Positions 23,101 to 32,265 are shown, counted from the first letter of the stretch. The stretch is 64,000 nt of DNA from Pararhodonellum marinum (GCF_015354735.1 NZ_JACEFJ010000001.1:186001-250000), one strand, 5' to 3'. Notes: generated from the sequence alone by a model not told the origin. Numbers and translations: made by a program.

Positions 23101-25557
23101 TTAGCCATGATGATTGAGCAGGTTCAAAAATGCCTGTTCATCAATCATTTTTATCCCTAATTTTTGTGCCTTTTCCTTCTTACTTGGCCCCATATCTTCT
23201 CCTTCTATGATGAAATCCAGATTTTTGGACACTGATTTTAGGTAAGTGCCTCCATGGGATTCCACAAAGTCTATGATTTCATCTCTTTTGAAATGGTTTA
23301 ATTTACCGGATGCCAGGATCTTAAGGCCGGTAAGCTTTTGACTTTCTTGTTGGCTTTCTTTTTTCTCTTTTTTAAAATGAAGTCCGTGACCTTTTAGCCG
23401 GGAAATCAGTTCCTGATTTTTAGGGTCCGAAAAAAAATCCTGAAGACTCTGCGCCAGGGTTTCACCAACCCCGTTAATTTCCAGCAATTCCTCTATTGAG
23501 CTTGCAGCGAGCGCATCAATGGATCCGAACTGTTCAGCCAACAACTTGGCTGTATTTTCACCAATGTTTCGGATGCCTAATGCAAACAATACTTTTTCGA
23601 AAGGTTGGTTTTTTGAGGTTTTAATACCTTCCATCATGTTGCTGATGACCCCTTCTTGAAAAGTATTGCCTTTGAGTTTTTTGAGCTTCTCGGTCTGTTG
23701 TTCAGTTAGGGTGAAATCAAATTCCAAAACGATGTTGTGGACGCTGTTTTTTTCTTTACAAAGTTTCACCAATTGTTCTACTTCCAAATCTTTAATCCAC
23801 ACCAAGAGAACTGGGGCCACTGGCACATAATCTTCAATGGTATCCCAAGTTGCTTTTTGCAACCAATCTTCAAAACGTGCAATGTAAGCCAGGTTTACAT
23901 CGGATTTTGTTTGAAATTTCTTCAGATAGTTTTTAAAGGCTTGTAGTCTTTCCTGTTGCTCGAGTCCCTCTGTGTCTTCTAAAAATCGGTCAATGGCACT
24001 CAATGAAATCCCTTCTGTCAGTGCAAAAAGTGCTTTCCTTAGGGTAACATACAAGGAGCCATTTTGGTCTTTGGTGTATTGGTCATCATTGATTTCAAGC
24101 CCAAGTAGTTTATCTTGTTTAGACTCCAAGTCATAGATATCAGCTGGATCTTTCACATAACCTTGATTGATCAAAGCCCTGATGCGTTCAGTTCCCAGAG
24201 AATCAATATCCATGGCTCGTTTGTGAACGAAATGCTCAATTCTTCCCAACAGTTGCGGAGGACATCCCATTGCATTGGGGCAATAATGCTTCGCTTCGCC
24301 TTCTTTTCTGTTCAGGTGGGTATGACATTCAGGACAGTGGGTGATGTAAGAAAAAGGTTTAGCGTTCGGTTTGCGGTTTTCCAAAGAAACTCCGGTTATT
24401 TTAGGGATGATTTCTCCACCTTTCTCCACAAAAACTTGATCCCCTTCATGTAAATCCAGTCGAAGGATTTCATTGGCGTTGTGAAGGGAGGCTCTCTTGA
24501 CGGTGGTACCTGCAAGCTGCACCGGTGAAAGATTGGCCACAGGTGTGATGGCACCAGTCCGTCCAACCTGAAAAGTAATGTTTCTGATGGTAGAGAGCGC
24601 ACTTTCTGCCTTGTATTTGTAGGCAATTGCCCATCGAGGTATCTTGGCAGTGAAGCCCAATATTTCCCGCTGTTGGTAATCATTGACTTTCAACACAACC
24701 CCGTCAGTATCCAATGGCAAATGGTGTCTTTTTTCTCTCCAGGATTCTATAAAAGACAGGACAGATTGTATATCAGTACAGTTTTTATAGGTTTGGGACA
24801 CATTGAAACCCCACTTTTCCAGTTGATGGATGGCTTGGTCATGTCGGCTTACCAGATTTTCATCCCCAATCAACTGATAGAAATAGCAATTCAGTCTTCT
24901 TTTGGCAACCACACTGCTGTCTTGCATCTTAAGGGTCCCTGAAGCAGCATTTCTGGGATTGGCCAATAGGGGATCACCGCTTTTTTCCCTTTCGGCATTG
25001 ATCTTATCAAATTCTTTTTTGGGAAGAAAAATTTCTCCTCTTGCCTCAAACCGCTCTGGAATTTCTTCCCCTTTGATATAAAGAGGGATGTTGCGAATTG
25101 TTTTGACATTTTCTGTAACCACATCCCCCTTAAAACCATCTCCTCTTGTGACGGCCCTTATCAATCGGCCATTCTCATATACCAAGCTGATGGCTACACC
25201 ATCAAACTTTAATTCACAGAAGTAAGTATAATCCCGATGGCCTAGGCCCTTCGCCACCCGCTCATCAAATGCAATCAATTCCGATTCAGAATAAGTATTG
25301 CCCAAAGACAACATGCGCTGTTCATGTTCAGCAGTCTCGAATACCTTTGTAATCGTACCACCTACCCGCTGACTGGGACTTTCAGGACGCAACAAATCCG
25401 GATATTCGGTTTCCAGCTGAATCAATTCATTCAAAAGCTGGTCGAATTCAAAATCCGAAATTTCGCTGGTATCTTCCTGATAATACAATTGGTTGTGGTA
25501 ATTGATCTGCTCAGTAAGTTCAGCAATTCTCTTTTGGGCTTCAGTTTTGGAGTTCAT
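23101..25557 (-). CDS. ligA: NAD-dependent DNA ligase with an extra domain-sized insertion
   Basis: 818 residues from the ATG at 25557 (MNSKTEAQKRIAELTEQINY); the longer frame to 25662 adds a non-conserved stretch. Standard parts: Ia domain, adenylation domain with nucleophile K117 in CELKFDG, OB fold, zinc cysteines C408, C411, C426 and C432, helix-hairpin-helix repeats with FALGIRNIGENTAKLL (about 658-673), and a BRCT domain from about 742. Usual LigA is near 670 residues. Here about 145 additional residues (roughly 485-630) lie between PADIYDLESKQDKLLGLE and the following HhH region (GNTFQEGVISNMMEGI). The insertion is helix-rich and unlike the rest. It seals nicks in replication and repair. 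Confidence 0.93.
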   Translation of the reverse strand: MNSKTEAQKRIAELTEQINYHNQLYYQEDTSEISDFEFDQLLNELIQLETEYPDLLRPESPSQRVGGTITKVFETAEHEQRMLSLGNTYSESELIAFDERVAKGLGHRDYTYFCELKFDGVAISLVYENGRLIRAVTRGDGFKGDVVTENVKTIRNIPLYIKGEEIPERFEARGEIFLPKKEFDKINAEREKSGDPLLANPRNAASGTLKMQDSSVVAKRRLNCYFYQLIGDENLVSRHDQAIHQLEKWGFNVSQTYKNCTDIQSVLSFIESWREKRHHLPLDTDGVVLKVNDYQQREILGFTAKIPRWAIAYKYKAESALSTIRNITFQVGRTGAITPVANLSPVQLAGTTVKRASLHNANEILRLDLHEGDQVFVEKGGEIIPKITGVSLENRKPNAKPFSYITHCPECHTHLNRKEGEAKHYCPNAMGCPPQLLGRIEHFVHKRAMDIDSLGTERIRALINQGYVKDPADIYDLESKQDKLLGLEINDDQYTKDQNGSLYVTLRKALFALTEGISLSAIDRFLEDTEGLEQQERLQAFKNYLKKFQTKSDVNLAYIARFEDWLQKATWDTIEDYVPVAPVLLVWIKDLEVEQLVKLCKEKNSVHNIVLEFDFTLTEQQTEKLKKLKGNTFQEGVISNMMEGIKTSKNQPFEKVLFALGIRNIGENTAKLLAEQFGSIDALAASSIEELLEINGVGETLAQSLQDFFSDPKNQELISRLKGHGLHFKKEKKESQQESQKLTGLKILASGKLNHFKRDEIIDFVESHGGTYLKSVSKNLDFIIEGEDMGPSKKEKAQKLGIKMIDEQAFLNLLNHHG

Positions 25558-25702
25558 TCCAATCAATTTCCTTAGGGTGATGATGAAGATGGAAAACCTA
25601 GTGCAATCGGTTTTCTTTTTTCCAAATCTAGTCTTTTTGTCCGAAAAATGGAGCAGATCCAAACTGCTTTCTCGGATTTAAGGACTATTCTTTTTGATTC
25701 CC

Positions 25703-25710
25703 TATATTTG
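25703..25710 (+). promoter_or_regulatory. -7 promoter element for the TetR gene
   Basis: TATATTTG, a perfect TAnnTTTG match, 18 bp before the ATG at 25729. It overlaps the 5' flank of ligA, whose gene runs in the other direction. Confidence 0.5.
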
Positions 25711-25728
25711 TTATACAATCCGGTACAT

Positions 25729-26361
25729 ATGAAAAGCAAAGTAGATATTGAGGGTAAAATACTGGAAACATCGTTTGCCTTATTTTTAAAAAATGGGTTC
25801 AAAAACACCACTATGGATGAAATTGCCCAAAAGTTGGGAATCAGTAAGAAAACCTTATACAAACATTTTTCCAATAAAATGGTGCTCTTGGAATCTTCTT
25901 TTGAGATTCTAAAAACAAGGCTTTCATCCCAGGCGGAGGACATTTTAAGCCATCCCCAGATGACTTATTCAGGAAAGCTAAAGGCCATGTTGAAAGTAGT
26001 GGGAAAAGGGTTAGCCCACATCAATCCTGAATTACTGAAAGATTTGAGAGACCATGCCCCGCAGGTATGGGACAGCTTGCAGGCCTACATTCGTGATGCA
26101 GCCTATCTTAGGTTTCAAAGACTGATACAAGATGGAATTGACCAGGGATACATTGACACACAAGTAAATAAAAATATGGTCGTGCTCCTCTATACCGCTG
26201 CCATCCAAAACCTGATTGATCCCGATTTTCTATCTCAGTTTCCGAGGGAAATTTCCGGACAGATTATGGCCAATCCCACAGAAGTATATGATCAGGCCAT
26301 TTCTATCATTTATAAAGGTATTTTAACGGAGGAAGCACGCACCCAACTCATGAATGTTTGA
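25729..26361 (+). CDS. TetR/AcrR-family transcriptional regulator
   Basis: 210 residues from the ATG at 25729 (MKSKVDIEGKILETSFALFL). The DNA-binding domain shows FLKNGFKNTTMDEIAQKLGISKKTLYKHFSNK in the usual TetR positions (partly quoted: TTMDEIAQKLGISKKTLYKHF). The C-terminal ligand domain has no recognisable specificity. xseA follows 23 bp downstream on the same strand, but the two are unlikely to be functionally linked. Regulated genes are unknown. Confidence 0.88.
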   Translation: MKSKVDIEGKILETSFALFLKNGFKNTTMDEIAQKLGISKKTLYKHFSNKMVLLESSFEILKTRLSSQAEDILSHPQMTYSGKLKAMLKVVGKGLAHINPELLKDLRDHAPQVWDSLQAYIRDAAYLRFQRLIQDGIDQGYIDTQVNKNMVVLLYTAAIQNLIDPDFLSQFPREISGQIMANPTEVYDQAISIIYKGILTEEARTQLMNV

Positions 26362-26384
26362 AGTTTGCCTGACCATTTTAATTT

Positions 26385-27698
26385 ATGATGCAAAAAACAC
26401 TTTCACTTTTAGAGCTTAATCAACACATTGCCCAAACCTTGGATGCCCAACTGGAACCCACTTATTGGATAGTGGCAGAGATTGGTGAATTCAGGGATTC
26501 TGCCAAAGGCCACGTGTACCTTGATCTGGTAGAAAAAGCAGACAGACAGGTATTGGCAAAAATGAGGGCCAACATCTGGTCATATACCTATAGAGGCATA
26601 GCCAGCAGGTTTTTTTCAATCACTGGCCAAGGGATTCGCCAAGGCATGAAGATATTGGCACAAGTCAACGTGCAATTCCATGAAGTGTATGGCATAAGTC
26701 TGGTCGTAAAAGACATCGATCCCAACTACACCATAGGGGAAAGGGCAAGGAAGAAACAGGAGGTCATTGAAAAACTTACTGCTGAGGGACTGTTGGAGAT
26801 GAATAAGCAGTTTCCACTTTCAATGGTCCCACAAAAAGTAGCCGTTATCAGCTCAGCCTCTGCTGCTGGATATGGGGATTTTGTCAATCAACTGGAACAA
26901 AATGTATTCGGTTTCAAAGTAAATTGGAGACTATATCCAGCTGCAATGCAGGGGGATGATGCCGTGGATAGTATCATCCGTGCCATAGAACAGGTAGAAG
27001 CAGACCATCAGACGAAACCCTTTGACCTTCTCGTGATCATCAGGGGAGGAGGCGCACAAATTGACATGGACTGTTTTGATGATTATGATCTTAGTAGAGC
27101 CATCGCCTTAAGCATATTGCCAGTGGTGACAGGTATAGGCCATGAACGTGATGAGTCAGTGGCTGATCTTGTAGCCCACACACGGATGAAAACGCCGACT
27201 GCCGTGGCTGAATTTATCCTATCTGGATTTCGTGATTTTGAAAGTGAATTGGAATTTTTGCATCGAAGACTCGAGAAAATTACCCATCAAATTATTCAAG
27301 TTGAGCAAAGCTTCATTCAGGATAAAGAAAGTTTTGTCAAAAACTTTTTTAGGATAAAGCTTAACCAAGCCCATCAGATGATAGACAATTACCAACATCA
27401 AGTAAGGGGAATGGCCAAAACCAACCTAAGGTGGAAGGAAAATCAATTGGTACAACTTGGTAAAATCGGGATTAAAAACTGGCGACACTTGTTGCTTGTG
27501 GAAAGAAATCGATTGGAAAACCTAACCAAAAGTATCAAAGACTTAGATCCTGAAACAATTTTGGAAAGAGGATATACAAGAACTGAGTTTGATGGCAAAT
27601 CCATTCATTTGCAAACCCCACGGGTGGGGGGTGAAATGGTAACTTTTACCAAATCCCATGTGATCAACAGTGAAATCAAAATAATTAGTAAAAAATGA
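26385..27698 (+). CDS. xseA: exodeoxyribonuclease VII large subunit
   Basis: 437 residues. An N-terminal OB fold (YWIVAEIGEFRDSAKGHVYL) is followed by the catalytic domain with VAVISSASAAGYGDFVNQL, the GGGAQIDMDCFDDYDL region (the family has RGGGS-x-ED), TGIGHERDESVADLVAH and TPTAVAEFI, then a long coiled coil. With XseB it degrades single-stranded DNA from both ends. It overlaps xseB by 4 nt. Confidence 0.95.
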   Translation: MMQKTLSLLELNQHIAQTLDAQLEPTYWIVAEIGEFRDSAKGHVYLDLVEKADRQVLAKMRANIWSYTYRGIASRFFSITGQGIRQGMKILAQVNVQFHEVYGISLVVKDIDPNYTIGERARKKQEVIEKLTAEGLLEMNKQFPLSMVPQKVAVISSASAAGYGDFVNQLEQNVFGFKVNWRLYPAAMQGDDAVDSIIRAIEQVEADHQTKPFDLLVIIRGGGAQIDMDCFDDYDLSRAIALSILPVVTGIGHERDESVADLVAHTRMKTPTAVAEFILSGFRDFESELEFLHRRLEKITHQIIQVEQSFIQDKESFVKNFFRIKLNQAHQMIDNYQHQVRGMAKTNLRWKENQLVQLGKIGIKNWRHLLLVERNRLENLTKSIKDLDPETILERGYTRTEFDGKSIHLQTPRVGGEMVTFTKSHVINSEIKIISKK

Positions 27699-27901
27699 GT
27701 AAAAAAGAAATCAAACCAAGCTATGACAAGTCTTTGGAGCGGATCATTGCTATCGTAGATGAATTGGAAAAGAACGATAAAGGGATCGATGAGTTGTCTG
27801 ATATGGTCAAAGAGGCCGCCGACTTGATCAAATACTGCAAGGCCCAACTTAGACAAACGGAGGAAGAAATTTCTCAGGCCTTCGGAGAAGGGGAGGGCTG
27901 A
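27695..27901 (+). CDS. xseB: exodeoxyribonuclease VII small subunit
   Basis: 68 residues with SYDKSLERIIAIVDELEKND and a coiled-coil helix LIKYCKAQLRQTEEEIS, the normal XseB pattern (Y-E-x-x-L-x-x-L-x-x-I). Starts within the last codon of xseA, indicating translational coupling. Confidence 0.92.
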   Translation: MSKKEIKPSYDKSLERIIAIVDELEKNDKGIDELSDMVKEAADLIKYCKAQLRQTEEEISQAFGEGEG

Positions 27902-27934
27902 TCGCCTGTGAATTTTATCAATGAAGCTTTTTGA

Positions 27935-28708
27935 TCAGTTACCCGGTTTTGGGATAAAGTTGTTCGGAACAGGATCGACAAATTCTAAATGGCGAAGAAA
28001 ATCTTTGTTTTCGGTATTTTGCTGGGATTTATTTTGGTAATCCTGAAGGTTCAGATAATTGAGCAGATCGGGCAGTTGATCTGATTTAAGGTGTGCTTGC
28101 CCCTCTATAGAAAGGGGTTTTGACATGATGACGCTGCCGTTGGGTGTTTTGATGACATTGTTTTCAAGTTGAGCCAAGTTACCGAATTGAGATTGAAACT
28201 GGCGTTCGGGAGTTGGGAGTAAAATGGTGTCTTGAGGAACAAGCTGTCCGGAAGGACTGCCTTGTATCCTTTCTCTGCCTCCTCGGGGTTGCATGCGGTA
28301 TACCTCTCTTGCAAAATCCCTGTTGATGTCAACCAGTTTTAGGGCTTGCTGAGGCGTGATCACATCCGTAATTTTGTTCATAAAGAACTTTTCATTTTCC
28401 AACATTTCCTGCTGAATGGTGAACCGTTTGTTGATTAGTTCTTTCGCCTTTTCATCAGAGAGATTTTCCGTATTGGTTCTTGAAATCTCAGCGAGACTTT
28501 TCATACTGGCTTCCCTTCGTTCACTGTGTTGGTTGAACAAAGGCCAGAATTCAACGGCTTGGTCAGGTTTCAGGTTAAGCCTTTGGCTGATAAAGGCAAT
28601 TCGGGCAGATTCAAATTTTTCTCGGTCAAAGCGAGGCCTGCCGTCTCTTTGTGCCCAAACTGGGGCAATTATTTGAAGGGATAGGATGATTATCAATAAC
28701 TTTTTCAT
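27935..28708 (-). CDS. Spy/CpxP-like periplasmic protein
   Basis: 257 residues from the ATG at 28708 (MKKLLIIILSLQIIAP); longer starts exist. Signal peptide cleavage near VWAQ. The mature part is a helical LTxxQ-type protein: RFDREKFESARIAFISQRLNL, AVEFWPLFNQHSERRE, KELINKRFTIQQEMLENEKFF, TPQQALKLVDIN. It probably acts as a periplasmic chaperone/metal or envelope-stress sensor. A long Q/N- and P-rich tail follows. The gene ends a sigma factor, anti-sigma-like and Spy-like operon. Confidence 0.75.
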   Translation of the reverse strand: MKKLLIIILSLQIIAPVWAQRDGRPRFDREKFESARIAFISQRLNLKPDQAVEFWPLFNQHSERREASMKSLAEISRTNTENLSDEKAKELINKRFTIQQEMLENEKFFMNKITDVITPQQALKLVDINRDFAREVYRMQPRGGRERIQGSPSGQLVPQDTILLPTPERQFQSQFGNLAQLENNVIKTPNGSVIMSKPLSIEGQAHLKSDQLPDLLNYLNLQDYQNKSQQNTENKDFLRHLEFVDPVPNNFIPKPGN

Positions 28709-28721
28709 AGGTGTCATATTT

Positions 28722-29087
28722 TTAAAATTCCCAGAATTCCACAGCGTCAACTTCTGATTCATAATTTACCCATTCATTGGCCAGAATCATATCAAGCAAA
28801 GCATCTGGGTCATCGCTCAAAGACAACACATCTTCTGCCTGCCAGTAGCCACTGCTGATGTACAACTCAACCTGATTGTCCAAATTTGCCTCAAAATCTT
28901 GCTGATCAGGATTTCCCAAGTTAAAAAGTAAAAGGAAAGCACCTAAAACAACCACTGCTGCAGCAGCAAACCTACTCAATACGGTCAATTTAACACTACG
29001 TGCTCTCTTCTTTAGGATTCGATCAGGTAAAGCCTCGAAATATCCCTCTGGAGTTTTGAATTCAATATTTTTGGGAATATTTTTCAT
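28722..29087 (-). CDS. anti-sigma-factor-like membrane protein
   Basis: 121 residues. N-terminal PKNIEFKTPEGYFEALPDRIL is seen in the small regulators that sit next to ECF sigma factors in Bacteroidetes; a single hydrophobic segment (VLSRFAAAAVVVLGAFLLLF, about residues 36-55) anchors it, followed by an acidic periplasmic tail rich in D/E and a terminal EFWEF. It lies 39 bp after the sigma gene on the same strand. The role as anti-sigma factor is inferred from order and topology, since there is no zinc-binding motif. Confidence 0.7.
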   Translation of the reverse strand: MKNIPKNIEFKTPEGYFEALPDRILKKRARSVKLTVLSRFAAAAVVVLGAFLLLFNLGNPDQQDFEANLDNQVELYISSGYWQAEDVLSLSDDPDALLDMILANEWVNYESEVDAVEFWEF

Positions 29088-29126
29088 ACGTTTCTATCTT
29101 TTTAGACAATTGCCAACCGTAAAGGT

Positions 29127-29690
29127 TTATTCTACAGTCAGTTCTTTTTCCAATTTTTTTACAGCATGGTGATAACTGGCCTTAAGTGCACCAATGCTTG
29201 TATCTGTTATTTTACTCATTTCATCATAAGACAGGTCTTCAAAATATTTGAGGTTAAAAACCAGTCTTTGCTTTTCGGGTAGCTTAAGAAGGGCATGGAG
29301 CAATTTTTTTTCGATTTCATCCCCGGTAATGTGGTTGGACCTGCCCAGATATTGGGTCATGGTTTCATGATGATCATCTATGGATAGAAAAAACCTCCTT
29401 TTCTTTTTTTCCAAAAAATTGAGGCTTTCGTTGGTGGCAATTCTATATAACCAGGTAAAGAGGCCACTATTCCCATTAAATTGGTGGATGTTTTTGAAGG
29501 CCTTGATAAAGGTGTTTTGCGTGATATCATCCGCATCTTCGTGGATGATCACCATTTTTCTAACCAACCCGTAAACCCTTTTTTGATATGCTTCTATCAA
29601 CAATCTGTAACCCTTTTCTTTTGACTTGGGTTGTTGTATCATTTCCAAAAGCTCAAGGTCTTGCAATGGGATCATTGATTCATTAGACAA
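29127..29690 (-). CDS. ECF-type RNA polymerase sigma factor
   Basis: 187 residues. Region 2 shows YQKRVYGLVRKMVIIHEDADDITQNTFIKAFKNIHQFNG (partly quoted: HEDADDITQNTFIKAFKNI) with the -10 recognition helix; region 4 has LPEKQRLVFNLKYFEDLSYDEMSKI and IGALKASYHHAVKKL for -35 recognition. It probably controls its own operon with the anti-sigma and Spy-like genes, as in envelope-stress regulation. Confidence 0.93.
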   Translation of the reverse strand: MSNESMIPLQDLELLEMIQQPKSKEKGYRLLIEAYQKRVYGLVRKMVIIHEDADDITQNTFIKAFKNIHQFNGNSGLFTWLYRIATNESLNFLEKKKRRFFLSIDDHHETMTQYLGRSNHITGDEIEKKLLHALLKLPEKQRLVFNLKYFEDLSYDEMSKITDTSIGALKASYHHAVKKLEKELTVE

Positions 29691-29739
29691 GAATTAAGTT
29701 AAGAGGTTTAATGATTAGGTTCAAGAAATTCGTTTTTAC

Positions 29740-30663
29740 CTATATTTCAAGAATATAGTCTAAAATCCCTGCATTTTTACCTTTTGGTCTGGTAACCAGC
29801 ATTGGAAATCTGTCATTCAGCTGGATAAGCCGCTCAGCCATGCTTCCTATAAACAAGGCAGTGGCTGCAGTTCTGCCTTTGGCGCCAATGATGATGCCAT
29901 CGGCTTTTATTTCATCAGCCATCGATAAAATATCCTCCACAGGATCTTCATCCTCATCACGGGTGTAGACAGGCTTAATCTGGATATTTTTAGTGTCTAT
30001 TTTCCGAATAAATTTTTTGTAATTGATTTCGGCATGGAGCTTCATGATGCTGGCAAACTCCTCATAACTTTTACCTGTAAAGTGATATCCGGTAGGTATG
30101 GTGAACACATTCTGACAAACAATTTTAGATTTGCTACCGTATTTTTCTGCGATCATGATCGCTTCTTCCATGGCATCTTTGGAATAGTCTGAAAAATCAC
30201 TTGGAACCAAAAGCGTATCTACACTTGGTTTACTTCCTTCTGGTACGATCAGCAGTGAACAGCTTGCTCTTCTTGCCAAGCGATGGGAAACCACTCCTGT
30301 CCCAGGCAATTGGACTTTTCTTCCCACAATGATCATATCCACTGACTTCTCCTGAGCCAATTTTAGGATTTTTTTAGACAGATTGCCTTCCTTGACCACA
30401 TAAGCCAATTCAGTTTTTTGTTTGTTGACGAAAACCCTATCTACTATGGCTTTCATTTGGTTTTGCCTTTCTTCTACCATTTGACTCACGAGGTTGGGAA
30501 ACTCCTCCAAAATATCCTTTGGGATATTCAGATTTCTGATCACATTGGTAAAATATATTTTTTTGGTCTGATTGATATTGGCAATAAAGGAGGCAAAATT
30601 GACCAAGGTTTGATCCAAATCGGAAAGGTCTAAGCAAACTATTATTTTCTTGATCTGATACAT
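29740..30663 (-). CDS. tandem universal stress protein
   Basis: 307 residues from the ATG at 30663 (MYQIKKIIVCLDLSDLDQ). Two UspA domains: the first has IIVCLDLSDLDQTLV and DMIIVGRKVQLPG...SHRLAR, the second LLVPSDFSDYSKDAM and GIIIGAKGRTAATALFIGSMAERLI (partly quoted: IIIGAKGRTAATALFIGS), an ATP-binding G-x2-G-x9-G-S motif. Cytoplasmic. Role in stress survival is typical but the trigger is unknown. Monocistronic. Confidence 0.9.
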   Translation of the reverse strand: MYQIKKIIVCLDLSDLDQTLVNFASFIANINQTKKIYFTNVIRNLNIPKDILEEFPNLVSQMVEERQNQMKAIVDRVFVNKQKTELAYVVKEGNLSKKILKLAQEKSVDMIIVGRKVQLPGTGVVSHRLARRASCSLLIVPEGSKPSVDTLLVPSDFSDYSKDAMEEAIMIAEKYGSKSKIVCQNVFTIPTGYHFTGKSYEEFASIMKLHAEINYKKFIRKIDTKNIQIKPVYTRDEDEDPVEDILSMADEIKADGIIIGAKGRTAATALFIGSMAERLIQLNDRFPMLVTRPKGKNAGILDYILEI

Positions 30664-31011
30664 GTTGTCAAACGATAAATTCAATGCAAAATTAAGAGAT
30701 AAAAGTCAGTATAGATAAATAAAATAAAATTTTATTCTGTGATTATATGGAATTTTGAAATCGGGTAGTTTATTATTTTGAATTTATATAGACTTATTTT
30801 GAAAATGTTTCCTGTCTTGAGAAATTTACTTTAAAACAGGACATTGTCGAAATAATTTTTAATACAAATGGTACTGATTCCAAATATAAGGTGACATAAG
30901 GTAATAACCTTAAAATGGAGTAACATCTCTTTAAAAATAGCGAAAGACATGAATCTACCCTAATTTTATAAATGGAAAAACAATCCAATTCTAATTTCGT
31001 ATATTTGCATT
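30664..31011. other. intergenic, no gene seen
   Basis: 348 bp of AT-rich sequence between the universal stress gene and the structured RNA. No credible ORF; the minus-strand stress gene's promoter and the RNA promoter (TATATTTG at 31000-31007) should lie here. Confidence 0.6.
31000..31007 (+). promoter_or_regulatory. -7 element of the RNA promoter
   Basis: TATATTTG exactly fits TAnnTTTG and lies 4 nt before the first base of the outer RNA stem. Confidence 0.55.
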
Positions 31012-31223
31012 GAGTTCGGATCGCCGACATGTTCAAACTTCACAAATTACATAAATGCCGAGTGAAGCCTTTTGCCAAAACCAGGCCTCATCCTTTTTGG
31101 TTACTATCATGAAGGACCTCGTTTCTTAAGAAGCAGGATAACAGTGGAAGGTTGCGGAATTCGGGCAGCTCAAATCTTGTCTATAAGGAGGTTTGTAACA
31201 CTCTAAGATCCGGACTCTTTTTT
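31012..31223 (+). ncRNA. ssrS: candidate 6S RNA (6S-Flavo type)
   Basis: The segment can fold into a long rod. Outer stem: GAGTTCGGATC (31012-31022) pairs with GATCCGGACTC (31207-31217, one G-U). Second stem: TGTTCAAAC (31030-31038) pairs with GTTTGTAACA (31191-31200, one bulge), extended by TTC/GAG. Further short helices such as TGCC/GGCA follow. The 3' end is an oligo-T tract after the closing stem, as in an intrinsic terminator. About 205 nt, plus strand, with a strong promoter. A single unbranched structure with an internal bubble, size, and terminal stem are as expected for 6S RNA, which binds RNA polymerase. I could not run a covariance search; SRP and RNase P motifs are absent. Confidence 0.65.
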
Positions 31224-32265
31224 AATCCATCATATTAACATCCATCTGCACCTTATTTCGTTTTGGGGAGACGCCTGCGATGTTCTCTAAAAAATTTTTG
31301 GTATCCTCACAAACACTCTCCCAATCTTCAGAGGTAATTCGGGAGGCAATGACATGATTTTTTGATTCCGGGTAAGCAATTTTTACTTTGAGGTTTTCTG
31401 GTGTCTGTACCTCCTCATACATTTCCAGCATAGCAGGTACAGAAACTACGTCATCCTGGTTTGTTTCATCTGCATAATAGTATCCCAAAAAATATGGCTG
31501 ATGGATTTTCTGGTATGTGGCAGGTTTCATTACTGCTTTTAATAGTGTTCCTAAGCTTACATAAGCATTCACATGGTAATATTCGGACCAGTATTTTGCT
31601 TTCTCTCCCTCTCTTTTTTCGAAGATCACTTTATCTTCATTTTTGATAGAAAACTTAAATAAATCCAATCCCCAAGGGGCAAATAGTTGTCTGAGTTGGT
31701 CATTTCTGTCTCTTATCGCGGGAGAATACAATATCACCGCCTTGGCATCTGGCCTTTCTGATGCCACCAATGTGGCCAAGGCACCGCCCATTGAGGTGCC
31801 GATGATGATCACACTGTCACCTAGTGATTTTCCAATCATGTAGGCTTCTCTAGCTGCCTCAGCTAGCCTTTGTGAGCTCAGAAATCTAAAAGAATCCGGC
31901 CTTTCTAAACCATGTTCGGGAAGCCGGGAAAGATAAAGATTGGCGCCAAAATAGGCGGCCAATTGCCTGTGTACAGGATCTCCCTCTTTTTCAGAGGCTC
32001 CGAAACCGTGGATGTAGACAATAGCATAAGGGGTCTTACTTTTGTTCAATGAATCAAACCAAACGATTTTGGCCTCATTGTCGGACTTCAAGAATTTCAC
32101 CGAATCTTCTTTTTGGCTGACGTAGGCTTCCAAATCTGCCATACGAGTAGGGATGGTGGGGTAAGTACCATTGAGATCCGGGACATCCACTTTTGGACCG
32201 AGCATATACACCACAACCAAAATGATGGAAAGGGACATCAAAACAAGAAGTAATCTTTTCAACAT
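31222..32265 (-). CDS. alpha/beta-hydrolase, membrane-anchored
   Basis: 347 residues with an N-terminal anchor (LLLVLMSLSIILVVVYML). The hydrolase fold begins near YAIVYIHGFGASEKEGDP (oxyanion HGFG), the nucleophile is in IIIGTSMGGALATLVAS (GxSxG variant GTSMG), and NHVIASRI near residue 315 supplies the His. It is an exported/inner-membrane esterase-like enzyme of unknown substrate; its stop lies inside the T-tract of the convergent RNA's terminator. Confidence 0.85.
   Translation of the reverse strand: MLKRLLLVLMSLSIILVVVYMLGPKVDVPDLNGTYPTIPTRMADLEAYVSQKEDSVKFLKSDNEAKIVWFDSLNKSKTPYAIVYIHGFGASEKEGDPVHRQLAAYFGANLYLSRLPEHGLERPDSFRFLSSQRLAEAAREAYMIGKSLGDSVIIIGTSMGGALATLVASERPDAKAVILYSPAIRDRNDQLRQLFAPWGLDLFKFSIKNEDKVIFEKREGEKAKYWSEYYHVNAYVSLGTLLKAVMKPATYQKIHQPYFLGYYYADETNQDDVVSVPAMLEMYEEVQTPENLKVKIAYPESKNHVIASRITSEDWESVCEDTKNFLENIAGVSPKRNKVQMDVNMMD

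Noticed and set aside
25558-25662. Longer start for ligA (adds 35 residues)
   Set aside because: The extra residues are basic and low-complexity, lie over the divergent tetR promoter region and are not part of the LigA fold.
31012-31223. tmRNA, RNase P or SRP RNA in the same segment
   Set aside because: No tag-peptide frame, no RNase P core (GAGGAAAGTCC) and no SRP GGUGC/GGAA tetraloop pattern; a single rod fits 6S better.
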